DNA from: Gilliamella mensalis
GTDB lineage: Bacteria; Pseudomonadota; Gammaproteobacteria; Enterobacterales; Orbaceae
NCBI RefSeq assembly: GCF_900103085.1
Contig: NZ_FMWR01000005.1
Coordinates: 1-64,000 of the forward strand
DNA length: 64,000 bases
Reading direction: 5' to 3'
The stretch's first letter is position 1. Each line of letters opens with the position of its first letter. The notes under the pieces are model-generated. The model saw nothing but the letters and a program-made list of their open reading frames with translations, did no database searches and was not told where the DNA came from. Shown piece by piece: positions 30,406-41,546 of the stretch. A program made the translations under genes and the position numbers.

Positions 30406-33400
30406 TTACTCTTCATCTAACTCGATATTAATGCCTAGCGAACGGATCTCTTTTAATAGTACATTAAATGATTCTGGAATCGCAGGCTCCATACGATGAT
30501 CACCATCTACAATATTTTTATACATCTTAGTACGGCCGTTTACGTCATCTGATTTAACGGTTAACATTTCTTGTAAAGTATAAGCTGCACCATATGCTTC
30601 AAGTGCCCATACTTCCATCTCACCAAAACGTTGACCACCAAATTGAGCTTTACCACCCAATGGTTGTTGAGTAACCAGACTGTATGAACCAGTAGAGCGG
30701 GCATGCATTTTGTCATCAACTAAGTGATTCAATTTAAGCATGTACATATAACCTACAGTAACTGGACGTTCAAATTGTTCACCTGTACGACCGTCATACA
30801 ACGTAATTTGACCAGAAGTCGGCAAATCACCCAGCTCTAGTAAGGCTTTAATTTCTTGCTCTTTGGCACCATCAAACACAGGTGTTGCTAGTGGCATACC
30901 ATTACGCAAGTTTTGTGCTAAATTCATGACTTCTTGATCAGTAAATTCTGCTACATTAACTTTTTGTGCAGCCCCTAAGCCAAGATCATAGGCTTTTTGA
31001 ATAAACTCACGTAATTTAGCTAACTCTTGCTGTTCTTTTAACATCGCATCAATCTTCTGACCAATACCTTTAGCAGCCATACCCAAGTGAGTTTCTAGGA
31101 TCTGTCCAATATTCATACGAGATGGAACACCTAGTGGATTTAATACGATATCGACCGGACGACCTTTATCATCATATGGCATATCTTCAATTGGGTTAAT
31201 TTTAGAGATAACCCCTTTGTTACCATGACGACCAGCCATCTTATCACCAGGCTGAATTTGACGTTTAACCGCTAAGTAAACTTTCACTATTTTGAGCACA
31301 CCTGGTTGTAAATCATCACCTTGCGTGATCTTCATACGTTTAGCTTCAAGTTTTTTATTAAATTCAGCTTTGATCTCTTCGTGCTGTTCAGCAAGTTGTT
31401 CTAATTGAGCTTGTTTATCTTCATTTGCAATACCGATTGTTAACCATTTTTCACGTGGTAAAGCATCTAATTTATCAGCGCTGATTCCACCTGAAATTAG
31501 TACATCACGAATACGAGCAAATAATGCAGCCTCTAAGATTTTAAGTTCTTCAGTTAAATCTTTTCTTGCCTGTTTAAGTTGCATCTCTTCGATTTCAAGC
31601 GCACGTTTATCTTTTTGTACGCCATCACGAGTAAACACTTGAACATCAATAACTGTACCTGAAACACCATTAGGCACGCGCAATGAAGTATCTTTAACAT
31701 CAGAGGCTTTTTCACCAAAAATTGCACGCAGTAATTTTTCTTCTGGCGTTAATTGTGTTTCACCTTTAGGTGTCACTTTACCGACCAAAATATCGCCACC
31801 TTGGACTTCAGCACCGATATAAACGATACCTGATTCATCAAGTTTAGATAGTGCAGCTTCACCCACATTTGGAATATCAGCGGTAATCTCTTCTGCGCCT
31901 AACTTTGTATCACGAGAAATACAAGATAATTCTTGAATATGAATTGATGTAAAACGGTCGTCTTGTACCACTTTTTCAGAAACTAAAATAGAATCCTCAA
32001 AGTTATAACCATTCCATGGCATGAAAGCCACTCGCATGTTTTGACCTAATGCTAACTCACCTAAGTCTGTTGATGGACCATCGGCAAGCACATCGCCACG
32101 TTCAACTTTTTCGCCTAATTCTACACATGGAATTTGATTGATACATGTGTTTTGGTTAGAACGGGTATATTTAGTTAAATTATAAATATCAATACCTGTT
32201 TCACCGGCATATATTTCATCAGCGTTAACATTAACCACTATACGTGATGCATCAACATATTGAACTGTACCACCACGGCGAGCAACGGCTGTTACACCTG
32301 AGTCAACCGCAACAGCACGTTCCATCCCGGTTCCAACAAACGGTTTTTCCGCTTTCAACGTTGGTACTGCCTGACGTTGCATGTTCGCACCCATTAAGGC
32401 ACGGTTCGCATCATCATGTTCAAGGAATGGAATTAATGATGCACCAACTGATACGATTTGTTGGGTTGATACGTCCATATAATGAACTTGCTCTGGGCTA
32501 TATAAGCCTGACTCACCGTTTAAGCGACAAGTCACTAAGTCTTCTTTAAAACGCCCATCTTCATCAAGGTTTGAGTTTGCCTGAGCAATCACAAATTCAC
32601 TTTCATCAATTGCTGATAAATAATTAATTTCGTCAGTTACAATACCATCAATTACTCGACGATATGGTGTTTCCAAAAATCCATACTCATTGGTACGAGC
32701 ATAAACCGCTAATGAGTTAATTAAACCAATGTTTGGACCTTCAGGCGTTTCAATTGGACATACACGACCGTAATGCGTTGGATGTACGTCACGTACTTCA
32801 AATCCCGCTCGTTCACGCGTTAAACCACCTGGACCTAATGCTGAAATACGACGTTTATGCGTAATTTCAGATAATGGATTGTTTTGGTCCATAAATTGAG
32901 ATAGCTGGCTTGAGCCAAAAAATTCACGAATCGCTGCTGAAATTGGTTTAGCATTAATCATATCTTGTGGCATTAGTGAATCAAGATCACCTAAAGATAA
33001 GCGCTCTTTCACTGCTCGCTCAACACGAACTAAACCAATACGGAATTGGTTTTCTGCCATTTCGCCAACACTACGAATACGGCGATTACCTAAATGATCG
33101 ATATCATCGACTTCACCGTGACCGTTACGAATAGCGATTAATTTCTTCATTACCTCAACGATATCATCTTTCGTTAAAACGCTTTCGCCTTCAATGTCAT
33201 CACGCCCTAACGAACGGTTGAACTTCATTCGACCAACAGCAGATAAATCATAACGTTCGTCAGAGAAGAATAAATTATCAAATAATCCTTCAGCTGCTTC
33301 TTTCGTTGGTGGCTCGCCCGGACGCATCATACGATAAATTTCAACTAACGCACCTAGTCGATCACGCGTTGAATCAACATTTAATGTTTCTGAAATAAAT

Positions 33401-34434
33401 GCACCATGATCTAGATCATTAGTAAATAATGTTTCTATTTTTCTATGTCCAGCATTGGTTAATTGAAGTAATAGTTCTAATGAGATCGGTGTATTGGCAA
33501 ACGCAACTACCTCGCCTGTTGCTTCGTCAACATAATTTTTAGCAAGAACTTTATTAACAATATATTCAACTGGTACATCAATTTTGCTAACTTTATCTTT
33601 TTCTAATTCACGAATGTGACGAGCTGTAATACGTCGGCCTTTTTCAGCATAAACTTTACCTTTTGATTCAATATCAAATAGTGCTGTATCACCACGTAAA
33701 CGCTCAGGAACAAGATCCATTTTTAATTTAGATTTACCAACTTCAAAAATAGTCTTTTCAAAGAAGATATCTAAAATTTCTTCTGTTTCATAACCTAACG
33801 CACGCAAAATAATTGTTGCAGGAAGTTTACGACGACGGTCAATACGAGCAAAAAGATTATCTTTTGGATCAAATTCAAAATCAAGCCAAGAGCCACGATA
33901 AGGAATAATCCGAGCATTATATAAAACTTTACCAGAAGAGTGTGTTTTACCTTTATCACTATCAAAGAACACACCTGGACTACGATGTAATTGTGATACG
34001 ATTACACGTTCTGTACCGTTGATCACAAATGTACCATTGTCTGTCATTAAAGGTATTTCGCCCATGTAGACGTCTTGCTCTTTAATATCTTTAACTGTTC
34101 CTTCTGGCGCATCTTTATCATAAATAACTAAACGTAATTTTACGCGCAATGGTGCTGAGTAAGTGATCCCTCTAATTTGACATTCTTTAACATCAAACAC
34201 AGGTTCGCCCATTTTAAAGCTCACATATTGTAACTCAGCATTACCACTATAACTTTTTATTGGAAATATTGAACGGAATGCAGCTTCTAAGCCATATTGT
34301 CCTTCTGGATCTTGTTCAATAAATTTCTGGAACGAATCAAGTTGAATAGAAAGAAGATACGGTATATCCAAGACTTGTGGACGCTTACCAAAATTCTTAC
34401 GAATTCGTTTTTTCTCGGTATAAGAGTAAACCAT
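30406..34434 (-). CDS. rpoB: RNA polymerase subunit beta
   Basis: The beta subunit, 1342 residues, exactly the E. coli length. The rifampicin region is visible as [25 protein letters not shown] near residues 505-530 with the usual sensitive-type residues. [24 protein letters not shown] near 1065 and the C-terminal [19 protein letters not shown] motif are intact. It follows rplL after 246 bases that contain a partial terminator. Confidence 0.99.
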   Translation of the reverse strand: MVYSYTEKKRIRKNFGKRPQVLDIPYLLSIQLDSFQKFIEQDPEGQYGLEAAFRSIFPIKSYSGNAELQYVSFKMGEPVFDVKECQIRGITYSAPLRVKLRLVIYDKDAPEGTVKDIKEQDVYMGEIPLMTDNGTFVINGTERVIVSQLHRSPGVFFDSDKGKTHSSGKVLYNARIIPYRGSWLDFEFDPKDNLFARIDRRRKLPATIILRALGYETEEILDIFFEKTIFEVGKSKLKMDLVPERLRGDTALFDIESKGKVYAEKGRRITARHIRELEKDKVSKIDVPVEYIVNKVLAKNYVDEATGEVVAFANTPISLELLLQLTNAGHRKIETLFTNDLDHGAFISETLNVDSTRDRLGALVEIYRMMRPGEPPTKEAAEGLFDNLFFSDERYDLSAVGRMKFNRSLGRDDIEGESVLTKDDIVEVMKKLIAIRNGHGEVDDIDHLGNRRIRSVGEMAENQFRIGLVRVERAVKERLSLGDLDSLMPQDMINAKPISAAIREFFGSSQLSQFMDQNNPLSEITHKRRISALGPGGLTRERAGFEVRDVHPTHYGRVCPIETPEGPNIGLINSLAVYARTNEYGFLETPYRRVIDGIVTDEINYLSAIDESEFVIAQANSNLDEDGRFKEDLVTCRLNGESGLYSPEQVHYMDVSTQQIVSVGASLIPFLEHDDANRALMGANMQRQAVPTLKAEKPFVGTGMERAVAVDSGVTAVARRGGTVQYVDASRIVVNVNADEIYAGETGIDIYNLTKYTRSNQNTCINQIPCVELGEKVERGDVLADGPSTDLGELALGQNMRVAFMPWNGYNFEDSILVSEKVVQDDRFTSIHIQELSCISRDTKLGAEEITADIPNVGEAALSKLDESGIVYIGAEVQGGDILVGKVTPKGETQLTPEEKLLRAIFGEKASDVKDTSLRVPNGVSGTVIDVQVFTRDGVQKDKRALEIEEMQLKQARKDLTEELKILEAALFARIRDVLISGGISADKLDALPREKWLTIGIANEDKQAQLEQLAEQHEEIKAEFNKKLEAKRMKITQGDDLQPGVLKIVKVYLAVKRQIQPGDKMAGRHGNKGVISKINPIEDMPYDDKGRPVDIVLNPLGVPSRMNIGQILETHLGMAAKGIGQKIDAMLKEQQELAKLREFIQKAYDLGLGAAQKVNVAEFTDQEVMNLAQNLRNGMPLATPVFDGAKEQEIKALLELGDLPTSGQITLYDGRTGEQFERPVTVGYMYMLKLNHLVDDKMHARSTGSYSLVTQQPLGGKAQFGGQRFGEMEVWALEAYGAAYTLQEMLTVKSDDVNGRTKMYKNIVDGDHRMEPAIPESFNVLLKEIRSLGINIELDEE

Positions 34435-34628
34435 TAGTTCCTCAACTTGCTTATCTGCTATTATAGCATGATTAAATATTCATCAGGCGTACTATCGCTA
34501 ACTGATGCACCTGACACCTCATCGAAAATATCTATAAATATCAATTGATTAGGTTTAATAAATATACTATTTCTTTATTACTTTTTATTGATAATCTTCA
34601 AATAAAATTCTTTTACTTATTATAGCGC

Positions 34629-34658
34629 AAAAAGGCTGGAGGTATAAAACCCCCAGCC
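34629..34658 (-). terminator. Attenuator/terminator between rplL and rpoB
   Basis: On the minus strand, GGCTGGGGG pairs with CCTCCAGCC around a short AT loop and is followed by TTTTTGCGC. It lies about 25 bases after rplL. In E. coli a partial terminator at this place makes ribosomal protein mRNA more abundant than rpoBC mRNA; the same role is likely here. Confidence 0.8.
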
Positions 34659-34680
34659 ATTTATCGTATTATCGATAAAC

Positions 34681-35049
34681 TTATTTAAGTTCGACAACTG
34701 CACCAGATTCTTCAAGTGCCTTTTTAAGTTCTTCAGCATCAGCTTTGCTAACACCTTCTTTAACTGTTGCTGGAGCTGATTCAACAAGATCTTTAGCTTC
34801 TTTTAAGCCTAAACCTGTTGCACCACGAACTGCTTTGATAACAGCCACTTTATTAGCACCAACATCTTTTAAGATTACATCAAATTCAGTTTTTTCTTCT
34901 GCTGCTTCTGCTGGACCTGCTGCTGCAACTGCAACCGCTGCCGCTGCAGAAACGCCAAATTTTTCTTCCATCATTGATACAAGTTCAACAACGTCCATAA
35001 CAGACATTTCAGCAACTGCATCTAAAATTTGTTCTTTAGTGATAGACAT
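34681..35049 (-). CDS. rplL: 50S ribosomal protein L7/L12
   Basis: The multicopy stalk protein that recruits translation GTPases. The 122-residue, alanine- and glutamate-rich protein has an N-terminal dimer domain, a flexible [15 protein letters not shown] hinge (about residues 34-48) and a C-terminal globular domain with the [12 protein letters not shown] factor-binding helix. It follows rplJ by 59 bases and is covered by the L10 leader control. Confidence 0.98.
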   Translation of the reverse strand: MSITKEQILDAVAEMSVMDVVELVSMMEEKFGVSAAAAVAVAAAGPAEAAEEKTEFDVILKDVGANKVAVIKAVRGATGLGLKEAKDLVESAPATVKEGVSKADAEELKKALEESGAVVELK

Positions 35050-35108
35050 AATATAGTTTCCTAAATTTACATTTTTTTAATTGATAATATTCATAATCAA
35101 ACTGACAA

Positions 35109-35606
35109 TTAAGCAGCTTCTTTTTGATCACGAACCGCTGCAAGAGTGCGAACCAATTTGCCAGCTGCGGCTTCTTTCATGGTTGACATCAAGCGAGCTA
35201 ATGCTTCTTCATAAGTAGGTAATGTTGCTAAGCGATCAATGTTCGCTGCAGTAATTAACTCACCTTCAAAGGCTGCGGCTTTAATCTCAAATTTGTCATT
35301 TTCTTTCGCAAACGCCTTAAAAAGACGTGCTGCAGCACCTGGGTGCTCATTTGAAAATGCAATTAGAGTTGGACCTACAAACGTATCTTTTAAACACTCG
35401 TATTGAGTACCCTCAACAATGCGGCGTAATAGCGTATTACGAACAACACGCATATAAACACCCGCTTCACGAGCAGATTTACGTAATGCAGTCATTTTTT
35501 CTACAGTTACGCCACGAGAATCAGCAACAACTGCAGATAGCGCACCTTTGGCGATTTCATTAACTTCAGCAACAATTTCTTGTTTATTTTGAAGATTTAG
35601 TGCCAT
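35109..35606 (-). CDS. rplJ: 50S ribosomal protein L10
   Basis: The stalk base protein, 165 residues, which holds the L7/L12 dimers on 23S rRNA. The N-terminus [20 protein letters not shown] and the central RNA-binding part ([12 protein letters not shown]) are typical. Its mRNA leader carries the L10 binding structure listed separately, so the L10-L12 complex represses its own translation. A CAGGAGCAA ribosome-binding site precedes the start. Confidence 0.98.
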   Translation of the reverse strand: MALNLQNKQEIVAEVNEIAKGALSAVVADSRGVTVEKMTALRKSAREAGVYMRVVRNTLLRRIVEGTQYECLKDTFVGPTLIAFSNEHPGAAARLFKAFAKENDKFEIKAAAFEGELITAANIDRLATLPTYEEALARLMSTMKEAAAGKLVRTLAAVRDQKEAA

Positions 35607-35815
35607 TGGTATTGCTCCTGGATTATACTAGGCAAAAGCCTAGACTAATTTTAACTAGCTACAAATGTAACTAGCACAACCACGATGAGCAGAATCCTTC
35701 TATATATATCTTATCAGGTTCTGTCACCGTCTACGTAGGAAAATTAAGTAGTCAAATTTCAACTACACCTACGGTCTTGGACGGGGTCTGGTTAAGGCCA
35801 GACACCAACCGATTT
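35607..35815 (-). promoter_or_regulatory. L10 leader (autoregulatory rplJL mRNA element)
   Basis: On the minus strand, CCAAGACCGTAGGTG (about 35766-35780) and CCTACGTAGACGGTGAC (about 35724-35740) are the paired conserved blocks of the enterobacterial L10 leader, and they can base-pair across the intervening stem. A CTAGGCTTTTGCCTAG hairpin lies just before the ribosome-binding site. The L10(L12)4 complex binds this leader and blocks translation of rplJ and rplL. Confidence 0.85.
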
Positions 35816-35837
35816 TTTTTGTTTAACTATAAAATAA

Positions 35838-36539
35838 TTAAACAGTTGCATTTAATGTTGCTTGATCAATTGCAACACCAGCGCCCATTGTAGTTGAAAG
35901 ACTTACTTTCTTAACAAAGACACCTTTAGAAGATGCTGGTTTTGCACGTTTTAACGCAACAAGTAATGCTTCTAAATTCTCTTTAAGTTTATCTGCATCA
36001 AAATCAGCTTTACCGATAGTAGTATGGATAATACCATTTTTATCATTACGGTAACGAATTTGACCAGCTTTAGCATTTTTTACAGCTTCAGCAACGTTAG
36101 GGGTTACAGTTCCAACTTTAGGGTTTGGCATTAAACCACGCGGTCCTAAAATTTGACCTAATTGACCAACAACACGCATAGCGTCAGGTGATGCAATAAC
36201 AACATCAAAATCCATTTCGCCTTTTTTGATTTGATCAGCAAGATCTTCCATACCCACTAATTCAGCACCAGCTTCTTTAGCGGCTTCTGCATTTGCTCCT
36301 TGAGTAAATACAGCAACACGTACGCTACGTCCAGTACCGTGTGGAAGCACGATTGCGCCACGAACATTTTGGTCTGATTTACGTGAATCAATACCTAAAT
36401 TAACGGCAACATCAACACTTTCTGTAAATTTAGCGGTAGCAAGTTCTTTTAATAAAGCAATAGCTTCATTAATTTCATATTGCTTAGTCGCATTTACTTT
36501 TTCGCGGATAAGTTTAGCTTTCTTAGATAATTTAGCCAT
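35838..36539 (-). CDS. rplA: 50S ribosomal protein L1
   Basis: Forms the L1 stalk near the ribosomal exit site and represses the rplKA mRNA. The 233-residue protein has the conserved [20 protein letters not shown] segment and the signature [15 protein letters not shown] near residue 128. It follows rplK by 3 bases, so the two are translationally coupled. The length is normal. Confidence 0.98.
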   Translation of the reverse strand: MAKLSKKAKLIREKVNATKQYEINEAIALLKELATAKFTESVDVAVNLGIDSRKSDQNVRGAIVLPHGTGRSVRVAVFTQGANAEAAKEAGAELVGMEDLADQIKKGEMDFDVVIASPDAMRVVGQLGQILGPRGLMPNPKVGTVTPNVAEAVKNAKAGQIRYRNDKNGIIHTTIGKADFDADKLKENLEALLVALKRAKPASSKGVFVKKVSLSTTMGAGVAIDQATLNATV

Positions 36540-36542
36540 TGA

Positions 36543-36971
36543 TTAACCCTCCACTTCCAAACCCATTGAACGTGCTGTTCCTTCAATAGAACGCATCATC
36601 GTTTCAATGGTAGCACCATTCATATCTGCAGCTTTTAATTCAGCGATTTCGCGAATTTGTGCACTCGTTACTTTACCAACTTTTTTCTTGTTAGGTTCGC
36701 CTGAACCAGACTTGATTTTAGCTGCTTTCTTTAATAAAACTGCTGCTGGAGGTGTTTTAGTTACGAATGTAAATGAACGGTCAGAATATACTGTAATTAC
36801 AACAGGAATCGGTAAGCCTTTTTCCATGCTTTCTGTTTTTGCATTAAACGCTTTACAAAATTCCATGATATTAACACCGTGTTGACCAAGTGCTGGACCA
36901 ACAGGTGGACTAGGATTTGCTGCACCAGCTGCAACTTGCAACTTGATGTAAGCTTGTACTTTTTTTGCCAT
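36543..36971 (-). CDS. rplK: 50S ribosomal protein L11
   Basis: Binds the GTPase centre of 23S rRNA and is needed for RelA-mediated stringent signalling. The 142-residue protein starts [22 protein letters not shown]. It has the proline-rich [11 protein letters not shown] hinge region and the C-terminal RNA-binding helix with [12 protein letters not shown]. It is the first gene of the rplKAJL-rpoBC run here; secE and nusG do not precede it. A GC-richer leader of about 90 bases upstream could carry the L1 regulatory site. Confidence 0.98.
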   Translation of the reverse strand: MAKKVQAYIKLQVAAGAANPSPPVGPALGQHGVNIMEFCKAFNAKTESMEKGLPIPVVITVYSDRSFTFVTKTPPAAVLLKKAAKIKSGSGEPNKKKVGKVTSAQIREIAELKAADMNGATIETMMRSIEGTARSMGLEVEG

Positions 36972-37116
36972 TTTTTAGTTTCCTTTGCTCGGGTGCAAAC
37001 GCCTCTATTAATAATAACTATTAATAAATAGACAGCTCCCCTAAGTTAAATGAGGGCAGGATTATCCTATAACTCAAATAAAAATGCAAGATTTATTTAA
37101 AAGCATATAAATCAAC

Positions 37117-37136
37117 AGCAAGGCTAACGCCTTGCT
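37117..37136 (-). terminator. Hairpin after fbaA
   Basis: AGCAAGGC / GCCTTGCT form an 8-base-pair stem with a TAAC/GTTA loop about 25 bases past the fbaA stop. The tract after it on the minus strand (GTTGATTTATATG) is only partly T-rich. It probably separates pgk-fbaA from the ribosomal operon. Confidence 0.55.
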
Positions 37137-37158
37137 TTTAACTTAAACAATAATAAAA

Positions 37159-38238
37159 TTAAAGCACATTAACGGCGTTAAGCTCTTTAAATGCAAGTTC
37201 TAAACGAGCAACTAAAGAATCTTGACCTTTGCGCAGCCATACACGCGGATCGTAGTATTTTTTATTCGGAGCATCAGCACCTTCAGGATTACCTAATTGG
37301 CCTTGTAGATATGCCTCATTTGCTTTGTAATAATCTAAAATACCAGACCAATTTGCCCATTGAGTATCTGTGTCAATGTTCATTTTAATTACACCATAAC
37401 TGACTGCTTCTGCTATTTCTTCTGGTGTTGAACCTGAACCGCCATGGAATACAAAGTTTAATGATTTTGCAGGTAAACCAAACTTCTCAGATACATATTT
37501 TTGTGAATTATCTAGGATTTTTGGCGTTAATTTAACATTACCTGGTTTATAAACACCATGAACATTACCAAATGATGCCGCAATAGTAAAACGAGGGCTA
37601 ATAGCGCTTAAACGCTCATAAGCATAAGCCACATCTTCTGGCTGAGTGTAAAGTGCTGAGCTATCCATATGACTGTTGTCAACACCATCTTCCTCACCGC
37701 CAGTACATCCTAACTCTAACTCTAATGTCATTTTCATTGCCGACATACGAGCAAGATATTGACAGCAAATATCGATATTATCTTTGAGTGACTCTTCAGA
37801 AAGATCAATCATATGAGAAGAAAATAATGGCTTACCAGTTTTAGCAAAATGCGTTTCACCTGCATCAAGTAATCCATCAACCCATGGAAGTAATTTTTTT
37901 GCACAATGATCAGTATGAACAATAACAGGAACACCATATTTTTCAGCCATAAGATGAACATGTTTTGCCCCAGAAATTGCACCCAAAACAGCACATTCTT
38001 GACCTTCTAATTTCAGGCCTTTACCTGCAATAAACTGAGCACCACCATTTGAAAATTGAACAATGACTGGCGACCCAACCTTAGCAGCAGTTTCAATAAC
38101 CGCATTGATTGTATTTGTATCAACACAATTTACAGCCGGTAATGCAAAGTTATTTTCACGAGCGATTTGAAATACTTTTTGAACATCATCACCAGTAACA
38201 ACACCAGATTTAACAACATCAGAAATCTTAGTAACCAT
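37159..38238 (-). CDS. fbaA: Class II fructose-bisphosphate aldolase
   Basis: A zinc-dependent glycolytic aldolase that interconverts fructose 1,6-bisphosphate with dihydroxyacetone phosphate and glyceraldehyde 3-phosphate. The 359-residue protein has the zinc ligands in HTDHCAKK (near residue 108), GNVHGVYKPGNV (near 225) and VFHGGSGST (near 263). The length equals E. coli FbaA. It lies 73 bases after pgk on the same strand, the usual pgk-fbaA pair. Confidence 0.98.
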   Translation of the reverse strand: MVTKISDVVKSGVVTGDDVQKVFQIARENNFALPAVNCVDTNTINAVIETAAKVGSPVIVQFSNGGAQFIAGKGLKLEGQECAVLGAISGAKHVHLMAEKYGVPVIVHTDHCAKKLLPWVDGLLDAGETHFAKTGKPLFSSHMIDLSEESLKDNIDICCQYLARMSAMKMTLELELGCTGGEEDGVDNSHMDSSALYTQPEDVAYAYERLSAISPRFTIAASFGNVHGVYKPGNVKLTPKILDNSQKYVSEKFGLPAKSLNFVFHGGSGSTPEEIAEAVSYGVIKMNIDTDTQWANWSGILDYYKANEAYLQGQLGNPEGADAPNKKYYDPRVWLRKGQDSLVARLELAFKELNAVNVL

Positions 38239-38311
38239 TTTATTACCTATAAATTTATTTGTAAAAATTAAAGGATAAGTAATTGACTCATCCTTTTACT
38301 GTATTTAAATT

Positions 38312-39475
38312 CTATGCTTTTGCTCTTTCTTCTAACATTGCAACAGCAGGTAGTTTTTTACCTTCAACAAACTCAAGGAAAGCGCCGCCACCAGTTGAAA
38401 TATAAGAGATTTTATTTTCAATACCAAATAAATCAATTGCAGCTAATGTATCGCCACCACCTGCGATGGAAAAACCATCACTATCAGCGATTGCGTTGGC
38501 AACAATTTCAGTACCACGACGGAAATTAGCAAATTCAAAAACACCTACTGGACCATTCCACAAAATGGTTTTAGCATTTTTAATGATATCAGCCAATACC
38601 TCTGCTGATTTATCGCCTAAATCAAGAATTTGTTCATTTTCTTTAACATCTTGAACTGACTTTTCAGTTGCAGTAGCTGTTTCGCTAAATTCAGTTGCAA
38701 CACGCACATCAGTTGGGACAGGGATTTCACAGTTCGCCATTAATTTTTTAGCTTCAGGAATAAGATCTGCTTCGTAAAGTGATTTGCCTACATTATAACC
38801 TTCAGCAGCAATAAAGGTATTAGCAATACCACCACCGACAATAATTTGATCAGCGATTTTCGATAAAGAATCAAGTACGGTTAATTTTGTTGATACTTTA
38901 GAGCCAGCAACAATAGCCACCATTGGTCTTGCTGGATTATCTAGCGCTTTACCTAAAGCATCAAGTTCAGCTGCTAATAATGGACCTGCACAAGCAACTG
39001 GCGCAAATTTACCTGCACCGTGAGTTGAAGCTTGAGCACGGTGAGCCGTACCAAACGCATCCATCACATAAATATCACAAAGCGCGGCATATTTTTTAGA
39101 TAAAGTTTCATCATCTTTACCTTCACCAACATTAAAACGGACGTTTTCAAGAACAACTAATTCACCCTCTTTAACGTCAACACCATCTAAATAATCCTTT
39201 ACTAAACGAACAGGGAATGACACATGTTCTTTTAAGTAATCAACAACAGGTTGCAAAGAAAACTCTTGGTTATACTCCCCTTCTGTTGGGCGTCCAATAT
39301 GAGAAGTAACCATCACTTTGGCACCTTTTTTGATTGCTTCTTCAATAGTAGGTAGTGATGCTTTAATACGTGCATCGGAAGTTACCTTACCATTTTTGAC
39401 AGGTACATTAAGATCTGAACGGATGAACAAACGTTTTCCTTTTAGATCAAGATCTTGCATTCTAATAATAGACAT
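38312..39475 (-). CDS. pgk: Phosphoglycerate kinase
   Basis: The glycolytic kinase that moves phosphate from 1,3-bisphosphoglycerate to ADP. The 387-residue protein has the N-terminal [13 protein letters not shown] signature, a [13 protein letters not shown] segment near residue 140 and [15 protein letters not shown] near residue 215. The ATP-binding GPVGVFEF and the C-terminal GGGDTLAAI are intact. It is divergent from rpsT, and the 218-base gap holds both promoters. Confidence 0.98.
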   Translation of the reverse strand: MSIIRMQDLDLKGKRLFIRSDLNVPVKNGKVTSDARIKASLPTIEEAIKKGAKVMVTSHIGRPTEGEYNQEFSLQPVVDYLKEHVSFPVRLVKDYLDGVDVKEGELVVLENVRFNVGEGKDDETLSKKYAALCDIYVMDAFGTAHRAQASTHGAGKFAPVACAGPLLAAELDALGKALDNPARPMVAIVAGSKVSTKLTVLDSLSKIADQIIVGGGIANTFIAAEGYNVGKSLYEADLIPEAKKLMANCEIPVPTDVRVATEFSETATATEKSVQDVKENEQILDLGDKSAEVLADIIKNAKTILWNGPVGVFEFANFRRGTEIVANAIADSDGFSIAGGGDTLAAIDLFGIENKISYISTGGGAFLEFVEGKKLPAVAMLEERAKA

Positions 39476-39622
39476 GACACTTCCTCTTGTAAAATAAAAT
39501 AAAATAAAACTATCGCTATTCTAACATAAAAATTACTTTTAGGTTACAGACATTAATGGTTAAATAGTAAACACTTATCACAAAAATAAAAATTTCCAAT
39601 CATATTTTTTTATGCAGCGGCA

Positions 39623-39653
39623 TTGACAATAGAAAGAAAATCAGGCATATTCT
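39623..39653 (+). promoter_or_regulatory. rpsT promoter
   Basis: A perfect -35 TTGACA (39623-39628) is followed by -10 candidates TATTCT (39648-39653) or, with 17-base spacing, CATATT (39646-39651). A GC-rich discriminator, GCGACC, follows, which would make it sensitive to growth rate, as for other ribosomal protein promoters. It is about 45 bases upstream of the rpsT start. Confidence 0.65.
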
Positions 39654-39699
39654 GCGACCTTATTAATATCTAATTTTTATCTAAACTTGGGAGTTGACT

Positions 39700-39963
39700 T
39701 TGGCTAATATCAAATCAGCTAAGAAACGTGCGGTTCAATCCGAAAAACGCCGTAAACATAATGCTAGCAACCGTTCAATGATGCGTACTTATATTAAAAA
39801 AGTTTACGCAGCTGTTGCAGCTGGTGATAAACAAACAGCTGAAGTAGCATTCAAAGACATGCAAGCAGTTGTTGACCGTCAAGCGGCTCGTGGCTTAATT
39901 CACAAAAATAAAGCTGCACGTCATAAAGCGAATTTAATTAAACAAATTAAAGCGTTGGCTTAA
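39700..39963 (+). CDS. rpsT: 30S ribosomal protein S20
   Basis: A small subunit protein that binds 16S rRNA. I start it at TTG 39700, giving 87 residues beginning [10 protein letters not shown] after the initiator. GGGAG (39689-39693) is 6 bases upstream, while a TTG at 39694 would have no room for it. E. coli rpsT also uses a UUG start, which there helps S20 limit its own translation. The conserved C-terminus [15 protein letters not shown] is intact. A terminator follows. Confidence 0.96.
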   Translation: MANIKSAKKRAVQSEKRRKHNASNRSMMRTYIKKVYAAVAAGDKQTAEVAFKDMQAVVDRQAARGLIHKNKAARHKANLIKQIKALA

Positions 39964-40003
39964 TGCATTTATTTGTTAACTATCATAGTTAAAGAAAAAT
40001 GAC

Positions 40004-40029
40004 AAAAAGTGGTGTAAACCACTTTTTTT
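40004..40029 (+). terminator. Rho-independent terminator of rpsT
   Basis: AAAAGTGGT / ACCACTTTT make a 9-base-pair stem with a GTAA loop followed by a run of Ts, about 40 bases past the rpsT stop. It ends the rpsT transcript before ftsN. Confidence 0.9.
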
Positions 40030-40076
40030 ATATACTCGTTATATTGCAGTGTTAAGAAAATAGAAGAGAGTCTATC

Positions 40077-40688
40077 GTGGTTCAGCGTGATTATGTTAGG
40101 AAAAAGAGCCAATCCAAAAAAAATAAGTCACGAAACAAGCCTAATATAATGATATTTTTGGCTATTATTATCATAATTCTATTTTCTGCTATTCTCTACT
40201 TTGTTGCGAACAATGCTCCTGAAAAGAACATTGATTTCCCAAAAGCAAAAACTCAACCACCAGTGTTAACGCTACCTAAGCAACCCCAAGAACGTTGGAC
40301 ATATCTAAAAGAATTAGAAACGCCTAATGCAAGTCATGGTTCAACATCAAATTCAATTGCGAGGGAAAGACAACAAATCTTAGATAGTTTTGTCAATAAT
40401 ACTCGTGCTACTACCCCTTCCTCGCAAGAAAATACAGCGACGAAAAATCAGCCAGTAAATGTAGCACCAACTATCACTAAATGGCTATTACAATGTGGCG
40501 CATTTAAAGATAAATCCAATGCTGATACACTAAAAGCTCAGCTTGCGATGACCGGTTTTAGCGGCAATATATCTTCAGGTCCATTATATCGAGTCACAGT
40601 AGGGCCATATGTCAGTAAACAAGAAGCAAATAAGGTATTAAACTCATTAAATAGTAATGGGATTAATAATTGTGTTATTTCTAACTAG
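40077..40688 (+). CDS. ftsN: Cell division protein FtsN
   Basis: A 203-residue bitopic division protein. It has the short cytoplasmic VQRDYVRKK start that contacts FtsA, one membrane helix (about residues 25-45), and the PQERWTYLKELE motif near residue 80, where the essential periplasmic helices lie. A low-complexity linker and a C-terminal SPOR domain (about 130-203; LLQCGAFKDKSNAD) bind denuded glycan. It is shorter than E. coli FtsN, mainly in the linker. The start is GTG 40077 with an AGAAGAGAG site in front. Confidence 0.92.
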   Translation: MVQRDYVRKKSQSKKNKSRNKPNIMIFLAIIIIILFSAILYFVANNAPEKNIDFPKAKTQPPVLTLPKQPQERWTYLKELETPNASHGSTSNSIARERQQILDSFVNNTRATTPSSQENTATKNQPVNVAPTITKWLLQCGAFKDKSNADTLKAQLAMTGFSGNISSGPLYRVTVGPYVSKQEANKVLNSLNSNGINNCVISN

Positions 40689-40698
40689 AAAAAAGACA

Positions 40699-41520
40699 AT
40701 GGAAACACTTAAGCAAATACAACTTTTTACGAAAATGTTATGGACACGTATTGACCAAGATCGTCTGACCACCTCTTCTGCTGGGCTTGCTTATACAACG
40801 ATACTTGCGCTAGTACCGCTTATTACCGTTATTTTTTCTTTATTGTCTGCTTTTCCAATGTTTGATGAAGTTAGTCATTCATTAAAACAATTGATTTATA
40901 ATAATCTTGTTCCTACAGCAAGCGACACCATCCAAAATTATCTAGAACAATTCATTTCCAATACAAAAAAAATGACCCTTGTTGGAATCATAGGTTTGAT
41001 TGTGACTTCTTTATTATTAATCAACTCAATTAATACCACGCTTAATCATATCTGGAAGACCAAACGCAAACGTTCATTCATGTATAATCTAACCATGTAT
41101 TGGACAATACTAACCTTAGGTCCTATTTTAGTTGGATCTAGTGTGGCAGTTAGTTCTTATATCTTTTCGCTCAAATGGCTATCGACAGCAGCAACTGACA
41201 ATACCCTACTTAATTGTTTGCCCTTTTTTATTTCTGTGGTTGGATTTTGGTTACTCTATAGCATTATTCCTACCGAATCTGTACCTTTTAAAGAATCGAT
41301 GATTGGTGCACTTGTCGCTGCAGTATTATTTGAATTAGGTAAACGCGCGTTTGCACTGTATGTAACTTCGTTTCCAACCTATCAACTCATTTACGGAGTA
41401 GTATCTTCTATTCCTATTATGTTAGTTTGGATCTATTTGTCTTGGTGTATTGTTTTATTCGGAGCCGAATTTGCTGCCACCTTAACTGACTATAATCGAC
41501 AAAAAAACTGTTATGAATAA
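40699..41520 (+). CDS. yihY: YihY family inner-membrane protein
   Basis: A 273-residue polytopic membrane protein with about six membrane segments. It closely follows E. coli YihY: TRIDQDRLTTSSAGLAYTT near the start, SALPMF-like SAFPMFDEVSHSL, NTTLNHIWKTKRKR, and WLLYSIIPTESVPFKES. The family was once called RNase BN by mistake; its true role is unknown. An in-frame extension reaches back to 40657 inside ftsN, but ATG 40699, 10 bases after ftsN, gives the expected N-terminus. Confidence 0.9.
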   Translation: METLKQIQLFTKMLWTRIDQDRLTTSSAGLAYTTILALVPLITVIFSLLSAFPMFDEVSHSLKQLIYNNLVPTASDTIQNYLEQFISNTKKMTLVGIIGLIVTSLLLINSINTTLNHIWKTKRKRSFMYNLTMYWTILTLGPILVGSSVAVSSYIFSLKWLSTAATDNTLLNCLPFFISVVGFWLLYSIIPTESVPFKESMIGALVAAVLFELGKRAFALYVTSFPTYQLIYGVVSSIPIMLVWIYLSWCIVLFGAEFAATLTDYNRQKNCYE

Positions 41521-41546
41521 TCCCTCTTTACCGGAGTAATTAATTT

